Origin: Candidatus Gastranaerophilales bacterium
Lineage (GTDB): Bacteria > Cyanobacteriota > Vampirovibrionia > Gastranaerophilales > Gastranaerophilaceae
Length of the DNA stretch: 44,709 nt
Direction: 5' to 3'
Assembly (NCBI GenBank): GCA_944326115.1
Contig: CALVCQ010000017.1
Span: 1-44,709 of the forward strand
Made by a program: the position numbers and the translations under genes. Below are positions 44,283-44,709 of this stretch, piece after piece (positions within the stretch are counted from its first letter, which is position 1; each line of letters opens with the position of its first letter). The notes beneath the pieces are model-generated. The model was not told the origin of the DNA. It worked only from the letters and a program-made list of their open reading frames with translations, and ran no database searches.

Positions 44283-44299
44283 ATGATAAATGTTTATCA

Positions 44300-44590
44300 T
44301 CAATCCCAATCTATTGATAAATCTTTAAATTCAGGATTCATTTCTTTAATCAAATTTATTTTCCAATCTCTATGCCACCTTTTTAATTGTTTTTCACGAT
44401 TTAAGGCAGTTTCTACAGAATCAGTTAATTCATAATATACTAATCTATCAATATTGTATCTTTTAGTAAAACCTTCAACGAATTTATTTTTATGTTCACA
44501 AACTCTTTTTTGCAAATTTCCTGTTACTCCGATATAAAAAGAAGTTTGTGAATAATTAGTCATTATATAGACAGCATAAGTTTTGTTCAT
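44300..44590 (-). CDS. single-domain GIY-YIG nuclease family protein
   Basis: A 96-residue protein consisting only of a GIY-YIG domain. The two motif strands are V-Y-I-M (7-10) and F-Y-I-G (18-21); R29, H33 and Y45 follow. The metal-binding Glu is E66 in A-L-N-R-E-K-Q-L-K-R-W, and R-D-W-K-I-N-L-I closes the domain. All catalytic residues are present, so it may nick DNA. There is no DNA-binding extension. The ATG at 44590 has TATAAT at -12 to -7 and no Shine-Dalgarno. Inverted palindromes lie 17 bp beyond the stop and 22 bp before the start. Confidence 0.9.
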   Translation of the reverse strand: MNKTYAVYIMTNYSQTSFYIGVTGNLQKRVCEHKNKFVEGFTKRYNIDRLVYYELTDSVETALNREKQLKRWHRDWKINLIKEMNPEFKDLSIDWD

Positions 44591-44596
44591 AGACTA

Positions 44597-44602
44597 ATTA
44601 TA
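44597..44602 (-). promoter_or_regulatory. -10 hexamer, predicted leaderless start of the GIY-YIG gene
   Basis: A perfect TATAAT on the minus strand (44602-44597) ends seven bases from the A of the ATG. Any -35 would fall within the right palindrome. Confidence 0.4.
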
Positions 44603-44612
44603 ACATGCAATC

Positions 44613-44645
44613 TGGTAAGATCCCGAAACAAGTTCGGGATGACAG
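44613..44645 (-). repeat. REP-like palindrome, right copy (inverted)
   Basis: ATCCCGAA (44620-44627) pairs with TTCGGGAT (44633-44640). On the minus strand it reads CTGTCATCCCGAAC onward, matching the left copy except at the stem bases, where changes are compensated on both sides (GCT/AGC against CCC/GGG). Confidence 0.85.
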
Positions 44646-44684
44646 CACGCTTGATGTTAACATACAAGTTTAAAAGGAGGTATT

Positions 44685-44709
44685 ATGAAAATCAGAAAAG
44701 ATGTAAATG
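44685..44709 (+). CDS. start of a gene cut by the window edge
   Basis: ATG 44685 is preceded by AAAAGGAGG, the strongest Shine-Dalgarno in the window. Only eight codons (M-K-I-R-K-D-V-N) are visible, too few to name it. Confidence 0.6.

Larger units (their letters stand above)
44250..44645. mobile_element. candidate minimal element: GIY-YIG gene between inverted palindromes
   Basis: Two REP-like palindromes in inverted orientation bracket a single GIY-YIG nuclease gene. The outer arrangement (GTCAT on the outside, CTnACCA on the inside) is mirrored. Mobility is inferred, not shown; no target-site duplication was recognised. Confidence 0.35.

Noticed and set aside
44104..44286. 60-codon plus-strand ORF before the GIY-YIG unit
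   Set aside because: Its C-terminus (H-A-E-L-V-S-A-S-N-Q) is just the translated palindrome, and it starts right after a terminator without a Shine-Dalgarno. Probably chance or a gene remnant.
1..44709. tRNA or rRNA genes
   Set aside because: I looked for T-loop GGTTCGAATCC-type motifs with an acceptor stem and for conserved rRNA words and found none.

Overview
The window is AT-rich DNA with densely packed genes on both strands, standard stop codons and bacterial Shine-Dalgarno sites. The gene set suggests a non-photosynthetic relative of Cyanobacteria, most likely Melainabacteria/Vampirovibrionia of the gut type (Gastranaerophilales). This rests on cyanobacteria-like RpsB and Prs sequences, a MEP-pathway gene (ispD), no photosynthesis genes, an anaerobe's corrinoid iron-sulfur protein (acsCD), and several lineage-type proteins with a short F-K-G motif. 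The placement is an inference from remembered family sequences, not from a search.

Layout. 1-435 is non-coding: one copy of a 73-bp repeat, a structured small RNA with its own promoter and terminator, and a second tiny promoter-terminator unit. 436-1603 encodes two exported proteins, a predicted envelope protein and a pentapeptide-repeat protein. 1724-2857 is rpsF-ssb-rpsR, facing ispD-thiL and a DUF4013 membrane protein on the minus strand. 5618-14710 reads forward: a metzincin-like protease, trkA-trkH potassium uptake, a split M16 peptidase pair, a PilZ protein, a large TPR protein and a hotdog thioesterase. An ABC-F ATPase, prs (minus), a 1302-residue unknown protein and a 203-residue companion follow. 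Then come typA and the rpsB-tsf translation operon.

From 26.8 kb most genes are on the minus strand: an M20 peptidase, a family 4 uracil-DNA glycosylase, two small proteins, a 586-residue membrane protein, a TPR-HExxH protein and a secreted full-length M16 peptidase. A plus-strand hybrid-cluster-protein homologue that has lost every hybrid-cluster ligand lies next. It faces an orphan acsD-acsC pair across the second copy of the 73-bp repeat. The right end has small unknown genes, a kinase-like protein, gpmI, and a GIY-YIG nuclease gene bracketed by inverted palindromes, a possible minimal mobile element.

The points most worth following are the ligand-less Hcp homologue, the orphan CFeSP, the GIY-YIG/palindrome unit, the unassigned RNA at 198-295, and a recurrent pattern in which genes without a Shine-Dalgarno carry a -10 hexamer at exactly -12 to -7 from the start codon. 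That pattern predicts leaderless mRNAs.
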